Below, piece after piece: positions 39,020 through 40,703 of a stretch of 40,703 nucleotides of DNA. The notes below the pieces were generated by a model. It was not told the DNA's origin. It saw nothing but the letters and a program-made list of their open reading frames with translations, and did not search any database. How positions within the stretch are numbered: the first letter of the stretch is position 1; every line of letters begins with the position of its first letter. The DNA is taken from assembly GCA_036277115.1 (NCBI GenBank), contig DASUNM010000030.1, forward strand, positions 1 to 40,703, in the 5' to 3' direction. The position numbers and the translations under genes were made by a program. Source of the DNA: Pyrinomonadaceae bacterium. GTDB taxonomy: Bacteria > Acidobacteriota > Blastocatellia > Pyrinomonadales > Pyrinomonadaceae.

Positions 39020-40703
39020 CCGCGCTCTCTCCCGAACACCGGGAAGAGCTGAACGGCTCACGCATCGACTCGGTGCTCATCGAGCAGCGGGGATACCGGA
39101 CGGTCGGAACGGACGCGCGGGAGAAGCTGGCCGCCGCGCGCATCCCCGCGTGGGCCATCCGCGACGACAGCGCGTTCCCCGGGCTCGTGCTGCCCATGTA
39201 CCGGGTCACCGGGGAGTACATCGGACTCCAGTTCAAGCCCGCCGTGCCCCAGCACAAGCCCGGCAAGGACAAGCCGGTCAAGTACGCGACCCCGGCGGGC
39301 ATGGGCAACCGGCTGGACGTGCCTCCCGCCGTGGCGCACCTGGTCCGTGACCCGTCCGCCGGTCTCATCATCACCGAGGGAATCAAGAAGGCGGACGCTC
39401 TCGCCTCCCACGGAGCCCCTGTGGTCGCGCTCACCGGAGTGTGGAACTGGCGCCGCAAGGAAGGGACCCTGGCCGACTGGGAGGACGTCCCCCTTCAGGG
39501 ACGGCACGTGGCCGTGTGCTTCGACTCCGACGCGCCGACCAACCCGCAGGTGCGCCACGCGATGATGAGGCTTGTCGAGTGGCTCCGGTCCAAGAACGCG
39601 GTCCCGACCTACCTCCCGGTGCCGTCCGAGATCAACGGTGTGCCGGTGAAGGGGGTGGACGACTATCTTGCGGCCGGCGGAACGCTGGAGGAACTCAGCC
39701 GCCTGCGCAGCGCCAAGGCCCCGGCCGCACCCGTGTCGACGGACGCGTCCTTCACCGATGCCTACCTCACCGACACCGTGTGCGCCGAGGCTCTGGACGG
39801 GTCCTTCCTGTTCGCCCGTGGGCTCGGGTGGATGAGGTACGACGGGTCCCGGTGGACCGAGACCGGGGACGCGGTGCTCGTCGAAGCGATCCGCCAGTGG
39901 GCCAAGGGGCACTGGGAGGACGTGGTGGAAGAGTTCAAGACGGACCAGAGCAGCGACGTGCGCGCGCGCATGAAGGCCTGGAACCTGGTGCTGACCAGCA
40001 ACCGTCTCCGGGCTCTGGCGGGGCTGGCCAAGGGGCCGCTGCACTGTGAGGCCACCGAGTTCGACAACCACCCGGACTTGCTCAACTGTCCCAACGGAGT
40101 CGTCGACCTGACCACGGGGGAGCTGCTGGAGCCGGACCCGTCGTACCTGATGACCAAGGTGACGGGGGTGGCGTACGACCCGGCAGCGCTGGACGACCCG
40201 GATTTCCGCACCGCCCTACGCGCCCTCCCCGATGAGCTGCACCCCTGGTACCAGCTGCGCGTAGGGCAGGCCTTCACCGGCCACATGCCGCCGGACGACC
40301 TGATGGTCGTGCAGCAGGGCGGCGGGGAGAACGGCAAGTCGACCCTGGCCGTGCCGCTCAAGCGGGCGGCGGGCTCGTACGCCTGCCTGGTCTCCGACCG
40401 CGTGATCCTCGGCAACCACGACCAGCACCCCACGGAGCTGATGGAGCTGAAGGGCGCCCGCTACGCGCTGATGGAGGAGACCCCGGAGGCACGGCAGCTG
40501 AACGTGCAGCAGCTCAAGAAGGTGGTGGGCACCCCAGAGATCACGGCCCGGAAGATCCGCCAGGACTCGGTCACGTTCGCGGCCAGCCACTCCCTGTTCG
40601 TCAACACGAACTTCGCCCCCGCCGTGGTGGAGACCGACCACGCCACGTGGCGTCGCCTGGCCATGGTCCGCTTCCCGTACACCTTCAGGAAGCGCCAGGA
40701 GGA
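39016..40703 (+). CDS. TOPRIM-like (DUF3854) / D5 superfamily 3 helicase-primase, N-terminal part
   Basis: TTG 39016 overlaps the previous stop (TTGA), with GCGGGGGTGA upstream. Across the circular join the protein is 724 residues. The first 240 residues form a DUF3854/TOPRIM-like domain (LVLPMYRVTGEYIGLQFKP, GLIITEGIKKADALASHGAPVVALTG, VAVCFDSDAPTNPQV). A D5_N region follows (LLNCPNGVVDLTTGELLEPDPSYLMTKVTG, about 355-385). The helicase core then has Walker A QGGGENGKST (about 434-443), the acidic pair LMEET (about 484) and ARKIRQDSVTF before the join. It should unwind and prime DNA at the origin. It is clearly real although it has no ATG/GTG start. Confidence 0.93.
   Translation, partial: MTALSPEHREELNGSRIDSVLIEQRGYRTVGTDAREKLAAARIPAWAIRDDSAFPGLVLPMYRVTGEYIGLQFKPAVPQHKPGKDKPVKYATPAGMGNRLDVPPAVAHLVRDPSAGLIITEGIKKADALASHGAPVVALTGVWNWRRKEGTLADWEDVPLQGRHVAVCFDSDAPTNPQVRHAMMRLVEWLRSKNAVPTYLPVPSEINGVPVKGVDDYLAAGGTLEELSRLRSAKAPAAPVSTDASFTDAYLTDTVCAEALDGSFLFARGLGWMRYDGSRWTETGDAVLVEAIRQWAKGHWEDVVEEFKTDQSSDVRARMKAWNLVLTSNRLRALAGLAKGPLHCEATEFDNHPDLLNCPNGVVDLTTGELLEPDPSYLMTKVTGVAYDPAALDDPDFRTALRALPDELHPWYQLRVGQAFTGHMPPDDLMVVQQGGGENGKSTLAVPLKRAAGSYACLVSDRVILGNHDQHPTELMELKGARYALMEETPEARQLNVQQLKKVVGTPEITARKIRQDSVTFAASHSLFVNTNFAPAVVETDHATWRRLAMVRFPYTFRKRQE

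Overview
The window is the complete genome of a tailed phage with siphovirus architecture that infects a high-GC actinobacterium. Streptomyces or a close relative is the likeliest host, judged from the very high third-position GC, frequent GTG/TTG starts and the families present. Bases 1-141 repeat bases 40563-40703 exactly, and the primase/helicase gene that runs off the right edge continues in frame at the left edge. The sequence is therefore a circular contig of about 40,562 unique bases, opened inside that gene. I see no integrase, no ParA or ParB gene, no CRISPR array and no insertion sequence.

Layout. The plus strand from the right edge through about 26.4 kb is one long rightward block. 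It starts with replication genes: a TOPRIM-like/D5 helicase-primase, a dyad-rich intergenic region that may be an origin, a family A DNA polymerase and an Hjc-type resolvase. Lysis follows (amidase endolysin, holin candidate). Then come packaging and head genes (TerS, TerL, portal, MuF, prohead protease, major capsid), a probable major tail protein, connectors, tail chaperones, tape measure and tail-tip/fibre genes. GC-rich hairpins divide the block.

From 26.5 to 37.9 kb the minus strand carries the accessory/early region. It holds three irregular tRNA-like genes, an uncoded structured stretch, a probable ssDNA-binding-type protein, a Cas4/RecB-like nuclease with a Cys-rich front half, an SF2 helicase, zinc-ribbon proteins, small membrane proteins, a lipoprotein candidate and a LuxR-type HTH protein. 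Several of these genes are preceded by copies of one promoter-leader cassette (TTGnnn-18/19-CATAAT or TATAAT, then a GGAGACGGACATG leader) and followed by strong hairpins. From 37.9 to 39.0 kb lies a small control region with divergent genes: a MerR/excisionase-like HTH protein, an acidic small protein, and a ribbon-helix-helix candidate with a perfect palindromic operator at its start.

The most striking observation is three perfect copies of the bacterial chromosome-partitioning site parS (TGTTTCACGTGAAACA) inside the prohead protease gene. All are in the same reading frame and all are read as DVSRET. With no ParB gene in the phage, they look like bait for the host ParB. Immediately downstream is an Acb2/Tad1-hairpin-type anti-CBASS protein. 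Other points of interest are the tRNA-like cluster with normal acceptor and T arms but abnormal anticodon domains, the adjacent unassigned structured RNA region, the origin-like inverted repeat, and a series of tiny Cys-rich genes joined to neighbours by ATGA/GTGA overlaps.
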